Positions 7,120 through 12,963 of a stretch of 12,963 bases of DNA are shown in pieces; position 1 is the first letter of the stretch, and every line of letters begins with the position of its first letter. The notes below the pieces were generated by a model. It was given only the letters and a program-made list of their open reading frames with translations. It had not been told where the DNA came from and searched no databases. The translations under genes and the position numbers were made by a program. The stretch is from NCBI GenBank assembly GCA_051745935.1, contig JBNJEM010000154.1, forward strand, positions 1 to 12,963, in the 5' to 3' direction. This DNA comes from JBNJEM01 sp051745935 (GTDB taxonomy: Bacteria > Planctomycetota > Planctomycetia > Pirellulales > Pirellulaceae).

Positions 7120-7207
7120 GTAGCGGCGAGCGTGAACCACCACGGGACAAGCCCGTGGCATCCATGGAGGCCTTGCGTGTCCAGGTCATGTAGCGGCACC
7201 CGTGAAC
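7120..7207 (+). repeat. Two copies of GTAGCGGCNNNCGTGAAC, 70 bp apart
   Basis: The copies are at 7120-7137 and 7190-7207. They match at 15 of 18 bases, with the three differences confined to the middle triplet (GAG against ACC). The second copy runs into the right terminal repeat, so the pair may be a duplicated transposase-binding site. Confidence 0.6.
7140..7158 (-). repeat. REP-like palindrome, inverted copy
   Basis: This is the same 19-mer as at 7049-7067 on the opposite strand, with its start 91 bp away. Two REP units facing opposite ways recall the paired arrangement of bacterial interspersed mosaic elements. Confidence 0.85.
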
Positions 7208-7213
7208 GGCTAC

Positions 7214-7221
7214 CGCAGCGA
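7214..7221 (+). repeat. Right copy of the 8-bp target-site duplication CGCAGCGA
   Basis: It is identical to 6953-6960 and sits in the same codon phase of the interrupted glycosidase remnant. Confidence 0.8.
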
Positions 7222-7366
7222 AAACCGACGGATTTCTCTACTACGCCGCGCATGGCGGCCGGGTCAACGGCGCCAACGCCAATGTCACGTCCGGTCCGTA
7301 CACCAACATCAGTACAGTGTTTACCGATCGCGACTTTATCGGTCCAGCCAACGTGCGGCTGTCCAT

Positions 7367-8386
7367 CTAGGGCTGCCCTGAGCCATTGGTTCCGGCCAGC
7401 CGATGGCGGCAGGCGTCGATGATCACCGCGGCCACAATCACCGCGCCGGTGATGATCCGTTTTGTCGGCTCCGAAGCACCGACTTGTGCCAATCCTGATT
7501 GCAGGACCGCAATGATCAGGACCCCTAAGAAACTGTTCACGACCGATCCGCGTCCACCCATCAGGCTGGTTCCGCCGATGACTACCGCCGCGATCGCCGA
7601 AAGCTCCAGACCGACGCCCGCGTTGGGATTCGCCGAGGCCAGACGCGAAGCGTGGAATACGCCGGCCAGTCCGGCCAGCATCCCGGAGATCGCAAACACC
7701 GCCACCTTCACCGGCCGCGGGTCAATCCCCGACAGCCGCACCGCTTGCTCGTTCGTCCCCACGGCAATCATGTGCCGCCCGAACACCGTGCGGCTCAGTA
7801 CCGCCTGACCGAGAACGACCACCGCGACCGCGATGAACAAGGCCGGCGACAGTCCCACGCCCGGGATGGGCGCGCCGACCGTTTCGATTTCCGAGCCGAT
7901 GTACTTGGTCTGCGAATCGGTGATCAGATAGGCTCCGCCTCGGGCCATTTCCAGCATTCCCAGCGTCACAATGAATGTGGGGATCGACCAGCTGACACCC
8001 AGGAAGCCGTTGATCAATCCGCACACCAGTCCACCCGCGATGCAGAGTGGCATTGCCTGGGCGGGTCCCCAACCCCAGTCGACCATGGCGACTCCCAACA
8101 AGGAGCCGGAGAGCGCCATAACGGAGCCGACGGAGAGATCGATCCCCGCCGTTATCAGGACAAACGTCATCCCCACGGCAATCACGATCAGATCCGGCGA
8201 TTGATTCGCCACGGTCATCAGCGTCCGGGAGGTGAGAAAACTCTCGCTGAGGATGCTGAAGAGTGCAACCACTGCCAGCAGGACGCCGAGCATGCCGAGG
8301 TAGTCGCCTGCCGCCGCGAAGCCGCCGCCAACCCGGCGTTTGTGCGTCTTCTGTTGGGACGATAGTGGGGTCGGTTCAGTGTTCAT
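7367..8386 (-). CDS. ABC transporter permease, ribose/CUT2 type (RbsC-like)
   Basis: This encodes 339 residues starting MNTEPTPLSS. It is a hydrophobic membrane protein with roughly eight to ten helices, forming the channel of a sugar importer. It has the family hallmarks GIDLSVGS (residues 81-88), the cytoplasmic loop GRHMIAVGTNEQAVRLSGI (203-221) that contacts the ATPase, and ELSAIAAVVIGGTSLMGGRG (261-280). The start at 8386 overlaps the end of the ATPase gene by 11 bp, which suggests translational coupling; only a weak GGGA precedes it. A longer frame from 8476 would overlap the ATPase gene by 101 bp and put 30 charged residues in front, so it is rejected. The length is normal for RbsC. 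The transported sugar cannot be read from sequence; ribose itself is not assured. Confidence 0.92.
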   Translation of the reverse strand: MNTEPTPLSSQQKTHKRRVGGGFAAAGDYLGMLGVLLAVVALFSILSESFLTSRTLMTVANQSPDLIVIAVGMTFVLITAGIDLSVGSVMALSGSLLGVAMVDWGWGPAQAMPLCIAGGLVCGLINGFLGVSWSIPTFIVTLGMLEMARGGAYLITDSQTKYIGSEIETVGAPIPGVGLSPALFIAVAVVVLGQAVLSRTVFGRHMIAVGTNEQAVRLSGIDPRPVKVAVFAISGMLAGLAGVFHASRLASANPNAGVGLELSAIAAVVIGGTSLMGGRGSVVNSFLGVLIIAVLQSGLAQVGASEPTKRIITGAVIVAAVIIDACRHRLAGTNGSGQP

Positions 8387-9929
8387 GTTGTCCCGTCTTA
8401 CGCTGAAGATAGCCGCTGATGGCGGCCGCCATGATCTTGTCCTGGGTCCACTCCCCGCGATCAAATGTAGCTGCAATCCGCCCGGCGGACATCACCGCGA
8501 TCCGGTCGCAGATACTCATTAGCTCGCGGAGATCGCTGGAGACTACGACCAAAGCCTTGCCGCGGGCGGCGAGATCGTTTAGCAGATGGTAGATGGCAGC
8601 TTTGGTGCCAACATCGATGCCGCGTGTCGGCTCATCGAACAGGATCACCTCCGCGTCATGAAGCAGCCAGCGTGCGATCAGCACCTTCTGCTGGTTGCCG
8701 CCGCTGAGCCACGCGACGCGCTGCTCGATCGATTCGCAGTGAACGTCCATGACCGCTGTTTGACGCGCCGCCTCCTCCGCCTCGCCGCGTCGATGCACCC
8801 AGCCGATCCATCGTCTTGCGAAGCGGGCCAGACTGCCGAGCGTGACGTTTTCCCGCACCGAGCACGGCAACATCAGCCCGTGCTGCTTGCGATCTTCGGG
8901 GATCATTGCCACTCCCGCTCGTACCGCCTCCGCTGGATGGTGAAACCGTCGTGGTCTTCCTCCGCCGACGCGCACCGATCCGTGGTCCGCACGATCGGCT
9001 CCGAAGACGGCACGCAGCAGCTCGGTTCGGCCGGAGCCGATCAGTCCCGCCAGTCCCAGCAGCTCGCCGCGACGGACAGCAAGAGTCACATCCCGCACCG
9101 CGCCGCCACGGCTGAGTCCATTGATCCGCATGGCGACCTCGCCAAGCCGGTGTTCTCGAGGTCGGGATTCAGCGATTACTTCCCGGCCCACCATCAACTG
9201 GACAATCTGGTCAACGGACAGTTCCGAGACCGGGCGTGTAGCGACCAAGCGGCCATCTCGCAAGATCGATGCCCGGTCGGCGATCCGCCGGATCTCCTCC
9301 ATGCGGTGACTCACGTAGATGACCGCGACCCCCGCTTGCTTCAGCCGTCGAATCTGCTCAAATAGCTGATCCACCTGTGGACCAGTCAGCGCCGCGGTGG
9401 GTTCATCCAACGCCAAGATTGAGCACTGTCGGGCCAGGGCGGCGGCGATCTCCACGAGCTGCTGCTGGCCCACGCCTAGTTTGTCGATCGGTGTCCTCGG
9501 ATCCAGGTCCGCCAGTCCAACCAACGCCAAGGCCTCCCGCGCCCGGCAATCGAGCTGACCTTGACAAATAACGCCCAGCCGGCGTGGCAGGCGGTTCAGC
9601 ATCAAGTTTTCCGCCACCGTCAGCGTTCCGATCAGATTCAGCTCCTGCTGGACGATCTGGATCCCAGCTCGCTCGGCCGTTGCCTTGCCCTGTGGCGAGT
9701 ACGGCTTTCCGGTGAGGGTCATTGAGCCGGCATCCGACTGGACGAGGCCACTGACGATACGCACCAGCGTGCTCTTGCCCGCCCCGTTGGCACCGATCAG
9801 TGCATGAACCTCTCCGGGATAGATGTCCAGGTCCACGTCCCGCAGCACCCAGGTCGCATACCGCTTACCGAGCCCCCGGAGCGAAAACACGGGATGGGTT
9901 GACCGTGGGTCCGTATCCGCGTCCGTCAT
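8376..9929 (-). CDS. ABC transporter ATP-binding protein, double-domain sugar (CUT2) type (RbsA-like)
   Basis: This 517-residue cytoplasmic ATPase powers the importer. It has two nucleotide-binding domains. In the first, Walker A is GANGAGKST (46-54), the signature LGVGQQQ (151-157) and Walker B ILALDE (171-176). In the second, the P-loop is degenerate, GLIGSGRTE (296-304) with Arg in place of Lys, followed by the family motif PEDRKQHGL, signature LSGGNQQ (408-414) and Walker B VILFDE (428-433). The non-canonical second P-loop is normal for the RbsA/MglA/XylG group. The start ATG shares ATGA with the stop of the binding-protein gene (4-bp overlap at 9926-9929). Domain architecture and length are complete. 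Confidence 0.95.
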   Translation of the reverse strand: MTDADTDPRSTHPVFSLRGLGKRYATWVLRDVDLDIYPGEVHALIGANGAGKSTLVRIVSGLVQSDAGSMTLTGKPYSPQGKATAERAGIQIVQQELNLIGTLTVAENLMLNRLPRRLGVICQGQLDCRAREALALVGLADLDPRTPIDKLGVGQQQLVEIAAALARQCSILALDEPTAALTGPQVDQLFEQIRRLKQAGVAVIYVSHRMEEIRRIADRASILRDGRLVATRPVSELSVDQIVQLMVGREVIAESRPREHRLGEVAMRINGLSRGGAVRDVTLAVRRGELLGLAGLIGSGRTELLRAVFGADRADHGSVRVGGGRPRRFHHPAEAVRAGVAMIPEDRKQHGLMLPCSVRENVTLGSLARFARRWIGWVHRRGEAEEAARQTAVMDVHCESIEQRVAWLSGGNQQKVLIARWLLHDAEVILFDEPTRGIDVGTKAAIYHLLNDLAARGKALVVVSSDLRELMSICDRIAVMSAGRIAATFDRGEWTQDKIMAAAISGYLQRKTGQHEH

Positions 9930-10915
9930 TTCGAGAAATCCTCGGCGGTGATCAGATCGACCGGCGTCTGCTTGTCCTCCGGTTTCCCACCGTCAAGGAT
10001 CCGTTGGGCGTACTCGATGCCGTAGACGGCGAGCTGATCGGCGTGTTGATCGGCAGTGGCCAGAATTTCTCCTTCGCGAATCGCGTCCTGAACGGCCGAG
10101 ATGTTGTCGAAGCCGACGATCAATGTCTCGCCAGCTTTGCCGGCTGATTTTACGGCTGAGAGTGCTCCGAGCGCCATGCTGTCGTTGGCTGCCAAAATCG
10201 CCTTCAGATCCTCATGCTCGTTGACCATCGCCGAGGTGACGCGGTTGGCGATATTGGTTTCCCACTGAGCCGACTGCGATTCGACGATCCGAGCCCCCGC
10301 AGTGTTCATCGCGTCCTCGAAACCTTTGCGGCGTTGCTGACCGTTAAACGAGGTCTTGATCCCTTCCAGGATTGCGACCGGATCGCCCTCGCTGAGCTGC
10401 TTGGCCAAGTACTCGCCCACCATCCGCGCGCCCGCACGGTTGTCCGGGCCAACGAACGGGATGTCGACCCCCACGTCCCGTTGCACTGCCTCGTCCAGCT
10501 TATTGTCGATGTTGACCACCACCACACCGGCGTTCCGCGCCCGCTTGAGCACGGGGACCAGCGCTTTTGAATCCGCTGGAGCAATGACAATCGCATCGAC
10601 CCCACGAGCGACCATCTGTTCCACAAGGCTGACCTGCTGGTTCAGGTCGCGCTCATCCTTGATGCCATTGACGATCAGTTCGTAGTCGTCGGCGTGCTGC
10701 TCATGATGCCGCCGGGCCCCCTGGGCCATCGTCGCAAAGAATTCGTTTGCCAGCGATTTCATGATCAGCGCGATTCTCGGTTTTCCGTCACCGGCCGCTG
10801 CCCCGCCGGAGTTTCCGACTCGCTCACGGCTACCCCTGCAGCCCGTCAAGGCACTCCCTGCCAGCACAGCAATAAGCATTGTCAACGCGCAAGTCTTGAT
10901 TCGAATGTTCCGCAT
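9926..10915 (-). CDS. Sugar ABC transporter substrate-binding lipoprotein, periplasmic-binding-protein type I (RbsB-like)
   Basis: This encodes 329 residues. The N-terminus MRNIRIKTCALTMLIAVLAG ends in a lipobox LTGC (Cys26), so the protein is probably lipid-anchored outside the cytoplasmic membrane. A flexible Gly/Ala/Ser linker follows. The mature domain shows PRIALIMKSLANEFFATM, DERDLNQQVSLVEQMVARGV, DAIVIAPADSKALVPVLKRA and later AILAANDSMALGALSAVKSA, VGFDN and ATADQHADQLA. This is the order expected of ribose/galactose-type binding proteins. The start at 10915 follows AAGGAGA with a 6-nt gap. It is the first gene of the importer operon. The residues seen do not fix the ligand, which is probably a monosaccharide. 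Confidence 0.92.
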   Translation of the reverse strand: MRNIRIKTCALTMLIAVLAGSALTGCRGSRERVGNSGGAAAGDGKPRIALIMKSLANEFFATMAQGARRHHEQHADDYELIVNGIKDERDLNQQVSLVEQMVARGVDAIVIAPADSKALVPVLKRARNAGVVVVNIDNKLDEAVQRDVGVDIPFVGPDNRAGARMVGEYLAKQLSEGDPVAILEGIKTSFNGQQRRKGFEDAMNTAGARIVESQSAQWETNIANRVTSAMVNEHEDLKAILAANDSMALGALSAVKSAGKAGETLIVGFDNISAVQDAIREGEILATADQHADQLAVYGIEYAQRILDGGKPEDKQTPVDLITAEDFSK

Positions 10916-10921
10916 CCATTA

Positions 10922-10928
10922 TCTCCTT
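10922..10928 (-). promoter_or_regulatory. Ribosome-binding site of the binding-protein gene
   Basis: AAGGAGA on the minus strand lies 6 nt before the ATG at 10915. A second ATG at 10919, in another frame, is only 2 nt from it and is therefore too close. Confidence 0.75.
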
Positions 10929-11064
10929 GGCAGGCCGGTCCGGGGCTCCGGTTTCGGGGCAGTCGTCCACCTCAACTGATAGCTCAACCATAACTCGATC
11001 CAAGCTGGCCGGTTTGACAGCCAATCGAGTCGACGCTCAACTTGGCTTCAGCTTGGCAGCCTGG

Positions 11065-11093
11065 ATTATAGCGGTCGCGGATGATTTTGTCCG
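11065..11093 (-). promoter_or_regulatory. Candidate sigma70-type promoter of the importer operon
   Basis: On the minus strand the -10 hexamer is a perfect TATAAT (11070-11065). With a 17-nt spacer, the -35 hexamer is CGGACA (11093-11088), matching TTGACA at four of six positions. Transcription would start near 11058, leaving a leader of about 140 nt before the ATG at 10915. It is a sequence match only; planctomycete promoters are poorly defined. Confidence 0.4.
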
Positions 11094-11297
11094 CCGCGAG
11101 TCCGCCGGGCGGGAGGACGGCTTGCGTCGGGCAGCTTTCCCCCAAAAAATCCAACCGCCTGAAATATGCTAAGCACGCTCCAACACAAACACACGATAAA
11201 AAACACGCACCGACCGGCACCAGACTTTCATCGGCTCATAACCCGCACCTTGGTCTCTTTGAATCGGTACGCTTCCTGCCCGGCGCCGATTTGGCCA

Positions 11298-12506
11298 CTA
11301 TTTCGTCGCCCATGTGGGCACTTCGCCGTGGCCCGTCTTCTCGCCGCCCAACAACCAACCGAGGTTGAAGGCCGCCACGTGGATGCCCGCGTACCGATGC
11401 GCCTCACCGCCTTCAAAGGAGAGGAGAATTCGGCCTCCGCTCGACGTGCCGGGACGGCCCACGCCGAGGTTGGAATACGCGCTAGGACCGTCAAAAACCA
11501 GCCGTTTGATCGGCCAGGTATCGCCGCCATCGAAGCTGGCCCAGACGGTGATCTTCTCGCGTCCCCCGCCCCGCGAGGCCCCCGCTTGTTGAACCGGCGG
11601 CATCACGCCTTGGTCGGTGTCGAGGTTCGAGTAGACCAATATGTCGCGTCCCTTGACCGGCAGCCGAATCAGTCCGCCCATGCAGCCGTAGGAGGTGCCG
11701 CGCGCGCCGTCCGGCAGGATGTCCGATCGCCAGAAATTAATCCATCGTTCACCACCGTCGTGGCTCCAGGCGAAGAACCGGTTGCCCCGGCTCATGTGCT
11801 CCCGGCTGCTGTAGAGGATCCGTCCGTCGGAAATCTCCGCCAGCGCCGCTTCTCCCGTACCAAACACGGGAAAGGGGGCAGTCGTCCGCCAGGTCTTGCC
11901 GTGGTCGTCGCTGTAGATGGCCGTGTTGTAGATGTAAGGCCGCCACGGCAGCGCGTTGGAGGGAATCCACCGGACCGGCATCAGCAGCCGTCCCTTGTGA
12001 TCGCCGAACAGCAGCGTAACCCCCGGCTGCATGCACCCGGCGTCTAGATTCTTTTTCTCCGACGAGCCGTGCTCGATCAGGTTGGGGTGGACTGTAATCG
12101 CCTCCTCCTTCCACGTTTGGCCGGCGTCGCTGCTGATCAAGCGGTGGCCGTCTGGATGGATCAGCATCACGGCCCCGGTGGCCTCGTCCACCACGGCATT
12201 GCAGCCGTTAGCTTTCGGGCCGATCTCGATCGGCTCGCTCCACGTCTCGCCGCCATCGGCGCTTCGGCGGACGCGCGGCCCGTCGAAGGCCAGCACCGTC
12301 CCGTCCCACGCGGTAATGATGTTCCGTCCACCGCGTTCCTCTTTCTTGTCCATACCATACAGTTGTCGTAAGACGAAGTGCGGCTTTCCCAGGAACGCCG
12401 ACAGTTCGCCCTCGAATCGAGCCGCGAGGTTTTCCCCGGCCGAGACCGTGCCGGCCCACGCGGCCAGCAACAGAAGCGTTGCGAATGTGGTACTTCGTGC
12501 TTTCAT
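11298..12506 (-). CDS. Secreted sialidase-superfamily (BNR/Asp-box) exo-glycosidase-like protein
   Basis: This encodes 402 residues with a signal peptide (MKARSTTFATLLLLAAWAGT, cleavage likely after VSA, residue 23). Five Asp-boxes mark a six-bladed propeller: SADGGETW (82-89), SSDAGQTW (125-132), SDDHGKTW (199-206), SHDGGERW (248-255) and SFDGGDTW (324-331). Candidate active-site residues, by analogy with GH33, are Glu219 (TGEAALAEISDGR), Arg235 (SSRE) and Tyr344 (PSAYSNL). The classical FRIP arginine motif near the N-terminus is not visible, so true sialidase activity is uncertain; many planctomycete BNR proteins act on other glycans or are uncharacterised. The start follows AGGAGGAG by 11 nt. 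The importer operon follows in the same direction after 382 bp and may take up a released sugar. Confidence 0.85.
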   Translation of the reverse strand: MKARSTTFATLLLLAAWAGTVSAGENLAARFEGELSAFLGKPHFVLRQLYGMDKKEERGGRNIITAWDGTVLAFDGPRVRRSADGGETWSEPIEIGPKANGCNAVVDEATGAVMLIHPDGHRLISSDAGQTWKEEAITVHPNLIEHGSSEKKNLDAGCMQPGVTLLFGDHKGRLLMPVRWIPSNALPWRPYIYNTAIYSDDHGKTWRTTAPFPVFGTGEAALAEISDGRILYSSREHMSRGNRFFAWSHDGGERWINFWRSDILPDGARGTSYGCMGGLIRLPVKGRDILVYSNLDTDQGVMPPVQQAGASRGGGREKITVWASFDGGDTWPIKRLVFDGPSAYSNLGVGRPGTSSGGRILLSFEGGEAHRYAGIHVAAFNLGWLLGGEKTGHGEVPTWATK

Positions 12507-12517
12507 GGTAAAGAAGG

Positions 12518-12525
12518 CTCCTCCT
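12518..12525 (-). promoter_or_regulatory. Ribosome-binding site of the sialidase-like gene
   Basis: AGGAGGAG on the minus strand lies 11 nt before the ATG at 12506. The spacing is slightly long but the match to the anti-Shine-Dalgarno sequence is strong, and the ATG starts a clear signal peptide. Confidence 0.75.
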
Positions 12526-12783
12526 AATCCGATTCAAAAACAGAGGTCTCAGGGGGCAGGTACGCTTGCTGCACGCGAATGCGCGACATGGAAAGTGTCA
12601 CTCGCGTGCCATTGATCATCGATGCAGGCGGACAGGGGCAAGACAGTAACGTGAGGCCCTTTGTCACTTGTACCCACGCGACGCGACCTTTCCCAGCCCC
12701 GTTACAAGCAAAAAGCGATAGTTCCCCCTTCTTGACGGACGAAAACAGGCAAACAACCTGCGTGTTTTTGCAAATTCCTTAAA

Positions 12784-12804
12784 AGGCGGTGTGTTAGTCC
12801 GCCT
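12784..12804 (-). terminator. Possible weak intrinsic terminator
   Basis: AGGCGG (12784-12789) pairs with CCGCCT (12799-12804) across a 9-nt loop. On the minus strand the stem runs into TTTT, then AAGG. It could end transcription of a gene lying beyond the right edge. The stem is short and the T-run brief. Confidence 0.25.
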
Positions 12805-12963
12805 GCAGACATGGAGGCGATCAGGTCATTATCAGCGAAATACACGAGGCTCGCAAGAAGAGTATTAACTCAAAGTGTAAGCGTTTCGCGCCCTTCGAAC
12901 GACCCAGACGCTGGAAAAGCCCTGGTTTCAGGTCGTGTCCAGGTGGATCGAATTTGAACCCGT

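Larger units (their letters stand above)
6961..7213. mobile_element. 253-bp non-autonomous element (MITE), IS66-like ends, with 8-bp target duplication
   Basis: The left end GTAACCGTTCACG (6961-6973) and the reverse complement of the right end, GTAGCCGTTCACG (7201-7213), match at 12 of 13 bases. The element is flanked directly by CGCAGCGA on both sides (6953-6960 and 7214-7221). Ends starting GTAA with an 8-bp duplication are the known pattern of IS66-family elements, so mobilisation by an IS66 transposase elsewhere in the genome is the natural inference. There is no coding capacity. Inside are a perfect hairpin (6993-7010), two inverted REP-like hairpins (7049-7067, 7140-7158) and an 18-nt repeat pair (7120-7137, 7190-7207). 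Element plus one duplication is 261 bp, and removing it restores one reading frame. Confidence 0.8.
6684..7370 (+). pseudogene. Interrupted C-terminal fragment of a DUF4091/GH123-like secreted glycosidase
   Basis: Two coding-like pieces in the same frame flank an insertion. The left piece (recognisable from about 6711) reads QWTEDGFFENRTRKGGQ, LNITVSGLPVGRHEVYLRYF, then WWYTCNSPAHLHANLF and HRMLMGFLAFAA. The right piece (7221-7370) reads KTDGFLYYAAHGGRVNG and ends ANVRLSI at TAG 7368-7370. Joined, GFLAFAAKTDGFLYYAA matches the pattern near the end of DUF4091 domains, where a WWY motif is followed by an Arg-Leu-x-x-Trp/Phe helix and a dGFLYW strand. The last stop overlaps that of the permease gene in the palindrome CTAG (7367-7370). 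No start codon with a ribosome-binding site and no N-terminal catalytic domain are visible, so the gene was truncated as well as interrupted. The domain call is by motif recall. Confidence 0.55.
10916..11297. other. Intergenic region between sialidase-like gene and importer operon
   Basis: The 382 bases separate two minus-strand genes. They contain a promoter candidate (11065-11093), a likely untranslated leader of about 140 nt, and a loose inverted pair CCAAGCT/AGCTTGG (near 11001 and 11050) downstream of the promoter. A run of six T on the minus strand (11198-11203) lies about 100 bp past the sialidase stop, but I see no stable stem in front of it. No small gene is convincing. Confidence 0.5.
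12507..12963. other. Gene-free upstream region to the window edge
   Basis: No convincing gene lies in these 457 bases. The stretch must hold the promoter of the sialidase-like gene, but no clear -35/-10 pair is seen. A small hairpin lies at 12784-12804. From 12963 the minus strand has an open frame reading GFKFDPPGHDLKPG and stopping near 12826, with ordinary codon use and no family I recognise. It could be the tail of a gene outside the window, but the support is too thin for a call. Confidence 0.4.

Noticed and set aside
7049..7158. CRISPR-like repeat pair
   Set aside because: There are only two copies, in opposite orientation, with no regular spacers and no cas genes. They are REP-like hairpins inside an element.
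8387..8476. N-terminal extension of the permease
   Set aside because: It would overlap the ATPase by 101 bp and put charged residues before the normal N-terminus. The ATG at 8386 gives usual family length and an 11-bp overlap.
12900..12963. tRNA-like GGTTCAAATTCGATCC at the right edge (minus strand)
   Set aside because: The TTCAAAT looks like a T-loop, but the flanking bases do not pair as a five-base T-stem and no acceptor or anticodon arm can be formed.

Overview
This window looks like part of a planctomycete chromosome, probably of the Pirellulales/Rhodopirellula kind. That placement is inferred from protein style, not from a marker gene. The signs are a secreted tricorn-type protease, a BNR-repeat sialidase-like exoenzyme, the C-terminal tail of a REP-associated (Y1-type) transposase, remnants of large secreted sugar-hydrolase-type proteins, low gene density, and many palindromic intergenic sequences. 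All intact genes are on the minus strand. Only broken pieces and the transposase tail are on the plus strand.

Layout from left to right. Positions 1-243 hold the end of a RAYT-like transposase. Positions 244-777 are non-coding. Positions 778-4113 (-) encode a secreted tricorn protease homologue of about 1,111 aa. Positions 4114-5276 are a gene graveyard: a 143-bp element bounded by perfect 16-bp inverted repeats, a GC-rich branched palindrome, a UvrD-like helicase fragment (+), an unidentified fragment in another frame (+), and the tail of a secreted hydrolase-like protein (-). Positions 5277-6236 (-) encode a secreted protein of unknown family. Positions 6237-7370 hold a second remnant, the C-terminal part of a DUF4091/GH123-like glycosidase (+), split by a 253-bp non-autonomous element. 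Positions 7367-10915 (-) are a tightly overlapping three-gene ABC importer operon of the ribose/CUT2 class, in the order lipoprotein binding protein, double ATPase, permease. Positions 11298-12506 (-) encode a secreted five-Asp-box sialidase-superfamily protein. The last 457 bases show no gene.

The intact genes suggest scavenging of polymers outside the cytoplasm. The sialidase-like enzyme could release sugars, the adjacent CUT2-type importer could take up a monosaccharide, and the tricorn-type protease could degrade peptides in the periplasm. The enzyme-importer link rests only on adjacency and shared direction.

The strongest new observation is the insertion at 6961-7213. It has 13-bp terminal inverted repeats (12/13), begins GTAA, and is flanked by an exact 8-bp direct repeat. 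Removing the element with one repeat copy joins the two halves of the glycosidase remnant in the same reading frame. The element carries two oppositely oriented copies of a hairpin with loop CTTGT. A third hairpin with the same loop but a compensated stem change lies in the 143-bp element upstream of the tricorn gene. I found no clearly new multi-gene system. The novelty here lies in the small palindromic and mobile DNA.
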